Assembly (NCBI GenBank): GCA_944380885.1
Contig: CALWIZ010000006.1
Coordinates: 1 to 64,000 of the forward strand
Direction: 5' to 3'
DNA from: an uncultured Clostridia bacterium
GTDB taxonomy: Bacteria > Bacillota > Clostridia > Oscillospirales > Acutalibacteraceae
DNA length: 64,000 nucleotides
Positions 26,490 to 34,483 of the stretch are shown in pieces. Under the pieces are notes generated by a model that was not told the origin of the DNA, made no database searches, and worked only from the letters and a program-made list of their open reading frames with translations. Each line of letters starts with the position of its first letter. Within the stretch, counting starts at the first letter, position 1. Made by a program: the position numbers and the translations under genes.

Positions 26490-26592
26490 GTGCGCATTGG
26501 TATTGGTGTGGATAAAATATAGTCCGAAAATTTTTGCGTTATGAGATAACGGCGTACTAAGGGGCGTGTCAACTTTTTCGGAACGCTCATCG
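26490..26592. repeat. Dispersed intergenic repeat, copy 2
   Basis: This is a diverged copy of the segment at the window's left edge, with shared GGTATTGG, GGATA, AGTCCGAAAAT and GTGTC.ACTTTTTCG blocks in the same order. It marks the left side of the small AT-rich island at 26.6-27.8 kb. Confidence 0.55.
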
Positions 26593-26616
26593 CACAGGAT
26601 TTTTTACTATATGATT

Positions 26617-26835
26617 TTACAATGTTTGATCGTCCGTATCTTCAATATATATAATTATATCTTCTACACGGCAATGCAGTATTCGGCAAAGATCATTAAG
26701 GGTAACCGTTGATATAGGTTTGTTTTTTCTTAGCCTGTTTATTGTAGAACTGCTTAATTTATGCTTGTTTATCAATGAATAAGTGGTTTCGACACTATGT
26801 TTGAGAGTCACCCAAAAAGGGTTATACGAAATCAT
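26617..26835 (-). CDS. Small Cro/CI-type HTH regulator
   Basis: The 72-residue protein is essentially one helix-turn-helix domain: VETTYSLINKHKLSSSTINRLRKNKPISTVTLNDLCRILHCRVEDII fits the short XRE type (HTH_26-like). A GGGGGA Shine-Dalgarno lies five bases upstream. It is divergent from the two-gene island at 27.0-27.8 kb, and an 11-bp perfect inverted repeat lies just upstream of its RBS, so it probably controls both itself and the divergent promoter. Confidence 0.75.
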   Translation of the reverse strand: MISYNPFWVTLKHSVETTYSLINKHKLSSSTINRLRKNKPISTVTLNDLCRILHCRVEDIIIYIEDTDDQTL

Positions 26836-26844
26836 AATATTCCC

Positions 26845-26875
26845 CCATATCTTATAAATTAAGAATAAGATATGG
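26845..26875. promoter_or_regulatory. Perfect 11-bp inverted repeat (candidate operator)
   Basis: CCATATCTTAT (26845-26855) and ATAAGATATGG (26865-26875) are exact reverse complements separated by nine bases. They sit between the HTH gene and the divergent promoter. Confidence 0.7.
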
Positions 26876-26883
26876 TTTAGTTA

Positions 26884-26912
26884 TTGACAATGGTCGATAA
26901 AACGACTATAAT
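26884..26912 (+). promoter_or_regulatory. Consensus promoter of the small island
   Basis: TTGACA (26884-26889) and TATAAT (26907-26912) have a 17-base spacer containing the small palindrome GTCG-ATAAAA-CGAC. Confidence 0.8.
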
Positions 26913-27020
26913 TTAGATGTAAATTAAACAGCCCTGTATGCTGCGGCTATATATGGAAATTTAATTTACGTGCGGTGTTCACGCAGTACAAGTAACGAAA
27001 AGTTAAGGAGTGCAAGGGAT

Positions 27021-27296
27021 ATGTCTTTATTCTGCGGAAAAGTAATTGCCGGGAAATATTCCGGATTTTTGGTGGACGTCGGATTTTTCATGGGTATTAC
27101 AATAGGTAATATGCCTATTGCCGGTGATATTGATTCTGTGCAGCTAATCGGGAATAAAACAAAAGTTGATTTGGTGTTTTCTTTAAAACCAATAAAAGGA
27201 TATTATCAAGTTTTAGTGACTTGGAAATCTGGAGGACAAAGCATTTTAGAAGTAAATCAAAAAGCTTTTACTGCGTTAATGAATTCACAGATGTGA
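27021..27296 (+). CDS. Hypothetical 91-residue protein
   Basis: The start is placed at ATG 27021 (MSLFCGKV), which follows an AAGGAG site. An upstream in-frame start would begin inside the leader. The product appears to be a small mostly beta protein: GKVIAGKYSGFLVDVGFF, then VDLVFSLKPIKGYYQVLVTWKSGGQSILEVNQKAFTALM. No family is recognised. It uses AT-rich codons unlike the flanking housekeeping genes, and is the first gene of the HTH-controlled pair. Confidence 0.6.
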   Translation: MSLFCGKVIAGKYSGFLVDVGFFMGITIGNMPIAGDIDSVQLIGNKTKVDLVFSLKPIKGYYQVLVTWKSGGQSILEVNQKAFTALMNSQM

Positions 27297-27333
27297 CACA
27301 TGTTTTTTGTTCCATTCTGAAAGGAGAGATATC

Positions 27334-27804
27334 TTGGGTTCTTATTTTCTTAATACTAAAACAAATAAAGTTCATTACATAAGTGAAGAAAAAACAAGTT
27401 GCCGTACAAGAATGTTGAATAATTCAAACAATTATAAAGAGTATTCTTCCTTGGAGGAAATAAAGCAAACAGGCAGAAAAATATCTATATGCAATAATTG
27501 TATGTATGGCGAAGCGAGAGACGAATATATTAAAATTTTCGGGAATGGTGAGGAAGAAAAAAACTACACATATAAAGCGGAGGAAAAGGGTTTTGATGAA
27601 GGTTTATTCTATTTGATATTCATTACCGTGTCAGTTATAATATTTATTGTTATCCTATCGATTGTGTTCCGCTCTTGCGGTGATTCATCTTATGAGCATA
27701 CATGTGATTTCCCGGGCTGTGAAGACCAGGCTGAATATAGTACAGGCGGTCATAAATATTGCACTGAGCATTATATTATAATGCATGAACCTATAATCTA
27801 TTAA
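27334..27804 (+). CDS. Hypothetical membrane protein with Cys/His clusters
   Basis: The TTG at 27334 lies seven bases after AAGGAG and gives 156 residues. A cytoplasmic part with an ICNNC motif precedes one membrane helix (LFYLIFITVSVIIFIVILSIVF). The C-terminus CDFPGCEDQAEYSTGGHKYCTEHY has the spacing of a small zinc knuckle and would be extracellular if the N-terminus is inside. The function is unknown. It forms a pair with the 91-residue gene and ends at a terminator. Confidence 0.6.
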   Translation: MGSYFLNTKTNKVHYISEEKTSCRTRMLNNSNNYKEYSSLEEIKQTGRKISICNNCMYGEARDEYIKIFGNGEEEKNYTYKAEEKGFDEGLFYLIFITVSVIIFIVILSIVFRSCGDSSYEHTCDFPGCEDQAEYSTGGHKYCTEHYIIMHEPIIY

Positions 27805-27880
27805 TTAACACTGTACGTTGAAAAATCAAAAATCATCTGAAAAAAATATATATTTATCCCCACGGATCTATGAAAAAAGC

Positions 27881-27909
27881 CGGCAGTGTGACAACTGCCG
27901 ACCTTTTTT
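27881..27909 (+). terminator. Terminator of the small island
   Basis: CGGCAGT/ACTGCCG stem, loop GTGACA, followed by ACCTTTTTT. Confidence 0.85.
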
Positions 27910-27998
27910 ATGTTTTAAACTGCTCGAACTGCTTGCTATAATTATCCCGTATACAAAAAAGAGATAGTGAAGCCATGGCAATCAAAACTAAACGCAGG

Positions 27999-29372
27999 TT
28001 ATTGCTTCTTCTTCCTTTCTGCGGTTATCTGACCGCTTTTTACACCCTCGGTGCTGTCCGAAACAAAAATAATTTTGAATGTCACAAGCATCAGCTTCAG
28101 ATCCTCGATAAGCGACTGTTTTGAAATATATAAAAGATCCATTTGCAGCTTGTCATACGGCGGGGTATTGTATTTCCCGTATACCTGCGCGTATCCGGTC
28201 AGCCCTGCTTTTACCTGAAGCCGCAGCGCGAATTCCGGCATTGTGTCTTCGTATTCACTGAAAATCTCCGGCCGTTCGGGTCTCGGACCGACTACCGACA
28301 TTGAACCGCCCAGTATATTGAAAAGCTGCGGCAGCTCGTCTATCCTCAGCTTCCTGATAATTCTGCCTACCGGTGTTATGCGCTCGTCGTTTTCACAGGC
28401 AAGCCGTGCTATTCCGTCTTTCTCCGCGTCAACCCTCATACTGCGGAATTTTATTATTTTAAAAATTTTCTTGTTCTTTGTATAGCGCTCCTGCCTGTAA
28501 AAAACCGGACCGCCGTCATAAAGCTTGATTGCCACCGCGGTAATGAGCATTACAGGACTTGTTAAAATTATGCAAAAAAGCGAAAAAACAATATCTATCG
28601 CCCGTTTTACCGCGTAATAAAAAAAATTGTTTCCGGCGCGGGCACAGCGGTATATCGGTATATTGAGCAGCTGAATTGTCCGGCTGCCGCGTATAATAGT
28701 GTCTGATATTTTAGGCTTTACATAAGCTACACGCCGGTTGGCAATGCAGAACTTTACCACTTCGTTGCGGTATTCCGATGCCACGCCGCACAGAAATACG
28801 GCGTCAACCTCCATTATCTTTTTGTAAAGCTCGTCAAGCGGAATTTTATTTGCGTTTATCGTTTTTATTACATTGAAACGCCTGTCCATACTGCGTAAGC
28901 CTTTAAGTGAAAGATACGAATCGATATTTCCGTAAACAACAATCGTTCTTTTCGGCTTGTGAATGATGAAGTAAACACGGTTCGCGAACGCTGCCCAAAG
29001 CATTGCGAAAACCGAAAAAATGACAAACATTATGAAAAACTCTTTTATCCTTACAAGTCTGAAGGACAGAAGGGAAAAGAGCATATAGCATATTATCTGC
29101 CATATGAATATCGTCACAACCTGCGAAAATGCGATATCGGTGACAGCCCGGGTGCCTATCTCGAACGCACCGTACACATTAGCGATAAAAACATAGGCAA
29201 GCAGCACAATAGCAAACATAAAGTAATGCCCGAGACGGTAAAAAGGAACCGGAACCTCGTCGTTGAAAAATGTTTTCCAGCACCAGCTGACCGAAAACGC
29301 GAAAATACAGGAAATAAAAACCTTCAGAAAGCCGAGAATTAACTTTTCAAAAATATATTTTTTTCTGTTCAT
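27999..29372 (-). CDS. Polyprenyl-phosphate sugar-1-phosphate transferase
   Basis: The 457-residue protein has about four N-terminal membrane helices, a CoA-binding-like middle region, and a C-terminal bacterial sugar transferase domain. The latter has the conserved YRQERYTKNKKIFKIIKFRSMR, DELPQLFNILGGSMSVVGPRPERPE and VKAGLTGYAQVYGKYN. It would attach the first sugar to undecaprenyl phosphate to start capsule or exopolysaccharide synthesis. No glycosyltransferases are adjacent. The wzz-cpsD pair at 43-44.7 kb may serve the same pathway. Confidence 0.9.
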   Translation of the reverse strand: MNRKKYIFEKLILGFLKVFISCIFAFSVSWCWKTFFNDEVPVPFYRLGHYFMFAIVLLAYVFIANVYGAFEIGTRAVTDIAFSQVVTIFIWQIICYMLFSLLSFRLVRIKEFFIMFVIFSVFAMLWAAFANRVYFIIHKPKRTIVVYGNIDSYLSLKGLRSMDRRFNVIKTINANKIPLDELYKKIMEVDAVFLCGVASEYRNEVVKFCIANRRVAYVKPKISDTIIRGSRTIQLLNIPIYRCARAGNNFFYYAVKRAIDIVFSLFCIILTSPVMLITAVAIKLYDGGPVFYRQERYTKNKKIFKIIKFRSMRVDAEKDGIARLACENDERITPVGRIIRKLRIDELPQLFNILGGSMSVVGPRPERPEIFSEYEDTMPEFALRLQVKAGLTGYAQVYGKYNTPPYDKLQMDLLYISKQSLIEDLKLMLVTFKIIFVSDSTEGVKSGQITAERKKKQ

Positions 29373-29474
29373 TATCTGACCTCACAGCTTTTAACTGACG
29401 GGATTAATAATTAAGATAATGATATTTTACAGCAATTTCGGATATTTTACAACACTTTTCTTATTATTGTTTTC

Positions 29475-30017
29475 TTAAATGTCGTAAAGAACAGTATTAT
29501 ATTTGGTTTTTGTGCCGTAAGGACTCTCCGGTGACGCAGATTTTCTTTCAGAAGTTTTTTCCCCGCTTAAGAGCCGGCGCGCGTTTATTGCGGCGCGCTT
29601 TTCAAGACGGTATTGAGCTTGTCTTGTTGTTCCGTGCTTTTTCGCCAGTTCCTCAAAGCTCAGCCCGTTTACCCTGTGCAGGATAAGCGTTTTTCTTTGT
29701 TTGTCGGGCAGCTTGGACAGCGCGTTTTTCATATCAATAATATTTTCCGTATAATATATCTGCCCGCATATATCTCCATTATACGGAACCTCGGTGTTTC
29801 GCCTTGCCAGTTCCGCCTTCGAAAGACGTATAAATTCATTACGGACAGCTACCGCGACATATCTTCTGCTTATCGCCCTGTTTGCCGAAATAAGCTCAAG
29901 CAAAAAAAGCATAAGATCGGATTTCATATCCTCGACTGCGGATTTTCCAGCATAAAAATCTATTAAATCTGTAAAATCGTTAATAATAATGTCTTTATCT
30001 GCGTAATTCACTGCCAT
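29475..30017 (-). CDS. Short sigma-70-like factor (TcdR-like)
   Basis: The 180-residue protein has a region-2-like N-terminus (DMKSDLMLFLLELISANRAISRRYVAVAVRNEFIRLSKAELAR) and a sigma region 4 HTH (LSKLPDKQRKTLILHRVNGLSFEELAKKHGTTRQAQYRLEKRA). The pattern resembles the group 5 TcdR/UviA/BotR sigma factors. A GGAGA site precedes the ATG. A near-consensus promoter with TATACT is flanked by two copies of the S24-repressor operator, so it should be silent until that repressor is inactivated. It resembles the protein at 37466-37993. Confidence 0.7.
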   Translation of the reverse strand: MAVNYADKDIIINDFTDLIDFYAGKSAVEDMKSDLMLFLLELISANRAISRRYVAVAVRNEFIRLSKAELARRNTEVPYNGDICGQIYYTENIIDMKNALSKLPDKQRKTLILHRVNGLSFEELAKKHGTTRQAQYRLEKRAAINARRLLSGEKTSERKSASPESPYGTKTKYNTVLYDI

Positions 30018-30071
30018 TTCTCCTTTATTGCTTAAACTGTTTCCGTCCTACGGGGCAGCGGACAAAAAAAC

Positions 30072-30209
30072 TTACGTTTAAAGCGTAAACTGTTACTGAT
30101 ATACCGTTAAATACGCTTTAAATGTAATTTAAGTATAGCACGCAGAAATCACACTGTCAACACTTAAAGCGTAAAAATGTTTGACAAAATTACGCTTTTA
30201 ATGTATAAT
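30072..30209. promoter_or_regulatory. Divergent promoters with four copies of a 17-bp palindromic operator
   Basis: The minus promoter is TTGACA (30155-30160)-17-TATACT (30132-30137). The plus promoter is TTGACA (30181-30186)-17-TATAAT (30204-30209). Sites resembling TTACGCTTTAAACGTAA or its complement occur at 30072-30088, 30111-30127, 30158-30174 and 30190-30206. The second covers the minus transcription start, the third overlaps the minus -35, and the fourth lies in the plus spacer. Confidence 0.85.
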
Positions 30210-30232
30210 GGATACGGAAGGGTGTGTAAAAA

Positions 30233-30883
30233 ATGGATGACTCAGCCAATAAAAAAATTCTTGCCCTGAATCTTCAGAGGCTTATGCAGCTAAAAGGCAT
30301 TGACCGCCGCAAGCTGTGCGATGACCTTAAGTTCAAATATTCAACCGTTTCGGAATGGCTTTCGGGCAATAAGTATCCCCGTATTGACAAAATTGAGACG
30401 CTTGCCGATTATTTCGGCGTTTCAAAGTCAGCGCTGATAGAAGAAAAAAATACGCCTGTTTCAAATATAAGCGGTCTGCTTCAGAGTAATGTTCGCATGG
30501 TACCTGTTTTTGAAAGCGTTTCGGCAGGCTTCGGAGCATATGCATCGAATGAGGTGATAGATTATACTCCCATATATATACCGTCCGCTTATGAGGCGGA
30601 AAATACCATATGCGTAAAGGTTAAGGGGGACAGTATGTACCCCAAAATTGAGGACGGGGATATAATACAGGTATATAAGCAGGACAGTGTTGACAGCGGC
30701 AGCATAGCCGTAGTACTGCTTGACGGTGATGAGGGACTTGTGAAAAAGGTTGTTTACGGTAAGGACTGGATAGAGCTTCATTCAATAAACCCGATGTACC
30801 CGGTAATGCGATTTACAGGTGAGGAAATACTGCGCATAAGAGTAGTCGGGCTGGTCAGGAAGATAATTAAAAGCTGCGACTGA
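30233..30883 (+). CDS. CI/LexA-like repressor (XRE HTH + S24 autopeptidase)
   Basis: The 216-residue protein has an N-terminal HTH (LMQLKGIDRRKLCDDLKFKYSTVSEWLSGNKYPRIDKIETLADYFGV) and a C-terminal S24 domain with VKGDSMYPKIEDGDII (catalytic Ser) and GDEGLVKKVVY (catalytic Lys). SVSAGFGAY supplies an Ala-Gly bond in the expected self-cleavage position. The family is inactivated by RecA-stimulated self-cleavage. Its operators differ from the SOS box at 45407, so it is not the classical LexA. It is divergent from the sigma-factor gene. Confidence 0.9.
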   Translation: MDDSANKKILALNLQRLMQLKGIDRRKLCDDLKFKYSTVSEWLSGNKYPRIDKIETLADYFGVSKSALIEEKNTPVSNISGLLQSNVRMVPVFESVSAGFGAYASNEVIDYTPIYIPSAYEAENTICVKVKGDSMYPKIEDGDIIQVYKQDSVDSGSIAVVLLDGDEGLVKKVVYGKDWIELHSINPMYPVMRFTGEEILRIRVVGLVRKIIKSCD

Positions 30884-30909
30884 ATTGTGCGGATGTACTT
30901 AAAAAACAA

Positions 30910-30988
30910 AAGCGCCGGTGCTCCGGCGCTTCAGTCTGTCGATAAACCTTAAATACTATTTTTCTGCGGCGTTCAGCCGCATTTTTTT
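30910..30988 (+). terminator. Double terminator with an 18-bp shared core, copy 1
   Basis: The hairpin AAGCGCCGG/CCGGCGCTT (30910-30931) is followed by CAGTCTGTCGATAAACCT (30932-30949) and then a second hairpin TGCGGC/GCCGCA with T7. The same order and the identical 18-mer occur at 40716-40800. Confidence 0.8.
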
Positions 30989-31044
30989 ACACTACATGAG
31001 CAGCATTTCTGTCTCATTTTTCTAACGGATAAGCGGGAAATTTT

Positions 31045-31560
31045 TTATTTGACTGTAACTTTACCGTCAGAAGTTTCAACAGCTATCGATTCCTCATCAT
31101 AATTGCATACGCTGTTTTCGTCGCACACTATTTTGACGGCGAAGTCGCCCGAGGCACCGTCCTTTACTTTAAAGCTGATATATGCCATAACACCGTCATC
31201 GGTTATGTCCTCATTTTCAACGCTTAACAGCTTTAATGCGCCGTCGCCGCCTGAAACCTCACAGTCGGAAAGCAATTCGCCTTTTTCATAGCTTATGTAC
31301 TCAAGAGAATCGGCGTCATAGCTGATGTCAAATAAAAAACCCATAGCGCCGGGGTTGCCGGTAAATTCTATCGGGATTTTTACAGTGTCACCTACTGCTG
31401 CGGTAACCGTGCCTGCTGAAATTGTCGGCTTTCCGGTGTTTTCTTTTCCGCCGCTGTCAGACGGACTGAAAACCGAAATAAGGTATACTGTCAATAAAAC
31501 GAGCAGGGCTATTACAGCGACCGCGGCGCCGGAGATAATTGCTATTTTTTTTTTGCTCAT
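31045..31560 (-). CDS. Membrane-anchored cohesin-like protein
   Basis: A single N-terminal membrane helix (IAIISGAAVAVIALLVLLTVYLISVF) with a basic cytoplasmic start leads to one extracellular domain of about 130 residues. PTISAGTVTAAVGDTVKIPIEFTG, GAMGFLFDISYDADSLEYISYEKGEL and VMAYISFKVKDGASGDFAVKI follow the beta-strand pattern of cohesin (PF00963-like) modules. Cohesins bind dockerins, but no dockerin is seen in the window, so the ligand is unknown. The promoter TTGACA-18-TATTAT lies upstream on the minus strand. Confidence 0.7.
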   Translation of the reverse strand: MSKKKIAIISGAAVAVIALLVLLTVYLISVFSPSDSGGKENTGKPTISAGTVTAAVGDTVKIPIEFTGNPGAMGFLFDISYDADSLEYISYEKGELLSDCEVSGGDGALKLLSVENEDITDDGVMAYISFKVKDGASGDFAVKIVCDENSVCNYDEESIAVETSDGKVTVK

Positions 31561-31685
31561 AAAAGCACCTCTTGATACGGTTAAATTTTATATAATATAT
31601 AATAGTATAAGGGAGGCGGTTTTGTCAAGAATAAACTGATTTACCAAAAACAGCTGAAAAAATGCCTTTGATATGCATAAATTAC

Positions 31686-31714
31686 TTGAAAAAACGGAAG
31701 GAATGTATTATATT
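31686..31714 (+). promoter_or_regulatory. Aminotransferase promoter
   Basis: TTGAAA (31686-31691) and TATATT (31709-31714) are 17 bases apart and about 26 bases upstream of the ATG. Confidence 0.6.
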
Positions 31715-31739
31715 TAATAGGTTATAAGGAGGCATTCGT

Positions 31740-33020
31740 ATGTCAGATTATTTGAAAATGAGCAGAGAAGAATTGGCGGAGGAATTCAAAGCGGTGCGCC
31801 ACGAATACGAGCATTTGAGAGCGCTGCACTTATCGCTTGATATGTCAAGGGGAAAACCCGGATTTGATAATATGGACCTGAGCGGCGAAATGTTTGATCT
31901 TGTAGGTAACGATACCGGCTTCAAGAACATAAGCGGTATTGACTGCCGGAATTACGGCGGTCTGGACGGTCTTATTGAGCTTAAGACCCTTTTCGGTAAA
32001 ATACTGGGGCTTCAGCCCGATCAGATAATAGTGGGAGGAAACTCCTCGCTTAATATGATGTTTGATACTATCGCGCAGGCAATGACACACGGTATGGGCG
32101 GCGAGCCGTGGTGCAGGCAGGACGGGCTTAAATTTATATGCCCCGTTCCCGGATATGACCGTCATTTTGCCGTTACCGAATATTTCGGATTTGAGCTTAT
32201 ACCTGTCAGAATGACTCCCGAAGGCCCTTATATGGACGCGGTGGAGGAGCTTGTGAAGGACAGCAAGGTAAAAGGCATATGGTGCGTGCCGAAATATTCC
32301 AATCCCGAGGGAATAACCTACAGCGACGAGGTTGTCCGCAGAATGGCGAGACTGAAGCCTGCCGCCGGAGATTTCAGGATTTTCTGGGATAACGCCTATG
32401 TGGTGCACGATCTTTACGATGAGGGCGACAAGCTGCTTAATATATATGATGAGTGCTTGAAGGCAGGTAATCCCGATCTGCCTTTGATATTTGCCTCTAC
32501 ATCAAAAATCACTTTCCCGGGAGCGGGAGTGGCGGTGGAGGCGGGAAGTCCCAACAATGTCGCAATGCTTAAGGGCAGAATGAAATATCAGACGATAGGT
32601 CCGGATAAGCTCAATCAGTTAAGGCACGCGAGAATGTTCAGAACCGTAGATGATGTAAAGCGTCATATGAAGCGTCACGCAGCGATTCTGCGCCCGAAAT
32701 TTGAGTCGGTAATATCAGAGCTTGAAAAGCAGCTGTCAGATACCGGAATAGCAAAATGGACCAATCCTCGCGGAGGATATTTCATAAGCCTTGATGTGCT
32801 TGAAGGCTGCGCGAAGCGGGTAGAACAGCTCTGCGCCAACGCCGGAATGATACTTACCCCTGCCGGAGCGACATATCCCTACGGCAATGACCCGCTTGAT
32901 TCGAATCTGCGAATAGCTCCGTCATATCCTTCAGTTGAAGAAATCAAAAAGGCTTCGGTTGTGCTCTGCATAGCGGTGCGCTATGCTGCGCTTGAAAAAC
33001 TTATAGCCGAAAAAGCCTGA
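31740..33020 (+). CDS. PLP-dependent aminotransferase (subgroup Ic aspartate aminotransferase-like)
   Basis: The 426-residue protein starts YLKMSREELAEEFKAVRHEYEHLRALHLSLDMSRGKPG, the characteristic N-terminus of the PF12897-type class I/II aminotransferases. WCVPKYSNPEGITYSDEVV and DNAYVVHDL surround PLP contacts, and STSKITFPGAGVAVEAG contains the Schiff-base lysine. Related proteins have aspartate aminotransferase activity. The gene stands alone between a cohesin-like gene and secDF. Confidence 0.85.
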   Translation: MSDYLKMSREELAEEFKAVRHEYEHLRALHLSLDMSRGKPGFDNMDLSGEMFDLVGNDTGFKNISGIDCRNYGGLDGLIELKTLFGKILGLQPDQIIVGGNSSLNMMFDTIAQAMTHGMGGEPWCRQDGLKFICPVPGYDRHFAVTEYFGFELIPVRMTPEGPYMDAVEELVKDSKVKGIWCVPKYSNPEGITYSDEVVRRMARLKPAAGDFRIFWDNAYVVHDLYDEGDKLLNIYDECLKAGNPDLPLIFASTSKITFPGAGVAVEAGSPNNVAMLKGRMKYQTIGPDKLNQLRHARMFRTVDDVKRHMKRHAAILRPKFESVISELEKQLSDTGIAKWTNPRGGYFISLDVLEGCAKRVEQLCANAGMILTPAGATYPYGNDPLDSNLRIAPSYPSVEEIKKASVVLCIAVRYAALEKLIAEKA

Positions 33021-33043
33021 TTTGTATGTTTTGGCTTAAATGA

Positions 33044-33072
33044 TTGACTTTACAATCGTTTTTATGTATAAT
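33044..33072 (+). promoter_or_regulatory. secDF promoter
   Basis: TTGACT (33044-33049) and TATAAT (33067-33072) are separated by 17 bases, 34 bases before the secD ATG. Confidence 0.75.
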
Positions 33073-33106
33073 TGATAAATAATCACATTTAGTGGAGGAT
33101 TTGCCA

Positions 33107-34483
33107 ATGAAGTCCAAAAGAACGGGCAAGCCGGTATTTTTTGTAGTACTGGTGCTGATACTGGCGCTTACTTACACCGCCTTTTTCGGCATTGATAACT
33201 ACTACGGCGACTTAAGGAAGGTTTACACAAAAGGCGCGGAGGATATCCGCTGGGGTATAGATATCCGCGGAGGCGTTGAGGCGGTCTTTTCTCCTGATAA
33301 AGAGGGAGTGGACATAACCGATGAGGATATGGATGCCGCCAAGGCGATAATCGAGACCCGCCTTGTGAATAATAACATAACCGACTATGAGGTTTACACC
33401 GATACAGATAACCATCAGATAATCGTAAGATTCCCGTGGGCGGCTGACGAGAGCGATTTTGACGCCGCGGCAGCTGTTCAGGAGCTGGGCGAAACCGCAT
33501 TGCTCACATTCTGCCGCAATGAGGATAAGGACGATGTCATTTTAAGCGGCGCGGCGGACATTGAAAGCGCGCAGGCGGGAGTAAATGAAAACGGCGAATA
33601 CGTTGTTTATCTTAACTTTACCGATGCGGGTTCGTCAAAGTTTGCTACCGCAACAGCCGAGCTTGTAAACCAGAAGATTTCAATCTGGATGGACGATCAG
33701 GAAATATCCGCTCCGACCGTAAATCAGGCGATAACAGGAGGAACGGCGTATATTGACGGTATGGAAAGCGCCGATGCGGCTAAAGAACTGGCAGATAAGA
33801 TAAACGCCGGCTCACTGCCGTTTGCCCTTACTGTTGATGACAGCAAGCTGCAGATAATTTCGCCGACTCTCGGTTCTGACGCTTTAAGGGTAATGGTAAT
33901 AGCCGGAGCGGTAGCTTTCGGAATAGTATGTCTGCTTATGATACTGCGCTACCGTCTTAACGGCATAGTGGCTTCTATCGCTCTTCTCGGTCAGCTTGCC
34001 GGTTCGGTCGCCTGCATTTCGGGCTATTTCCCGGGAGCGGACAGCTTTACGCTCACAATTCCGGGTATAGCGGGTATTATTCTTTCAATAGGCGTAGGCG
34101 TTGACTGTAACGTAATAGCGTCCGAGAGAATAAGGGACGAATTCAAAAAAGGCAAGACCATTGACGGCGCTATTGACAGCGGCTATAAAAACTCGCTGAG
34201 CGCTATAATTGACGGTAACGTCACCATTATAATCGTGTCTCTGGTGCTTATGGGAGCGTTCGGAACTCCGGACAGCTTTATAGCAAAGATATTCTCACCC
34301 ATAATGTCGCTTCTCGGCTCATCTATTACAGGTTCGATTTATTCCTTCGGATATACACTGCTTGTAGGCGTTATATTCAATTTCATCATGGGTATTCTTG
34401 CTTCCAAACTTATGCTCAAGAGTGTTTCTCAGCTTAAATTTTTAAGAAAACCCTGGCTGTACGGAGGTAAGAGCAATGCGTAA
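33107..34483 (+). CDS. secD: Protein translocase subunit SecD
   Basis: The start is ATG 33107, eight bases after GGAGG. An apparent GTG start at 33092 would lie across that Shine-Dalgarno. The 458-residue protein has one N-terminal helix, a periplasmic-type domain beginning with the conserved RWGIDIRGGVEAVFSP, and a C-terminal RND-type bundle (PGIAGIILSIGVGVDCNVIASERIRDEFKKGKTI). With SecF it uses the ion gradient to pull secreted proteins across the membrane. It overlaps secF by eight bases. Confidence 0.95.
   Translation: MKSKRTGKPVFFVVLVLILALTYTAFFGIDNYYGDLRKVYTKGAEDIRWGIDIRGGVEAVFSPDKEGVDITDEDMDAAKAIIETRLVNNNITDYEVYTDTDNHQIIVRFPWAADESDFDAAAAVQELGETALLTFCRNEDKDDVILSGAADIESAQAGVNENGEYVVYLNFTDAGSSKFATATAELVNQKISIWMDDQEISAPTVNQAITGGTAYIDGMESADAAKELADKINAGSLPFALTVDDSKLQIISPTLGSDALRVMVIAGAVAFGIVCLLMILRYRLNGIVASIALLGQLAGSVACISGYFPGADSFTLTIPGIAGIILSIGVGVDCNVIASERIRDEFKKGKTIDGAIDSGYKNSLSAIIDGNVTIIIVSLVLMGAFGTPDSFIAKIFSPIMSLLGSSITGSIYSFGYTLLVGVIFNFIMGILASKLMLKSVSQLKFLRKPWLYGGKSNA

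Noticed and set aside
30072-30206. The repeated TTACGCTTTAA motifs as a CRISPR or LexA array
   Set aside because: Spacing is irregular (39, 47, 32 bases), units are 17-bp palindromes at promoters, and the sequence differs from the LexA box at 45407. Repressor operators explain them.
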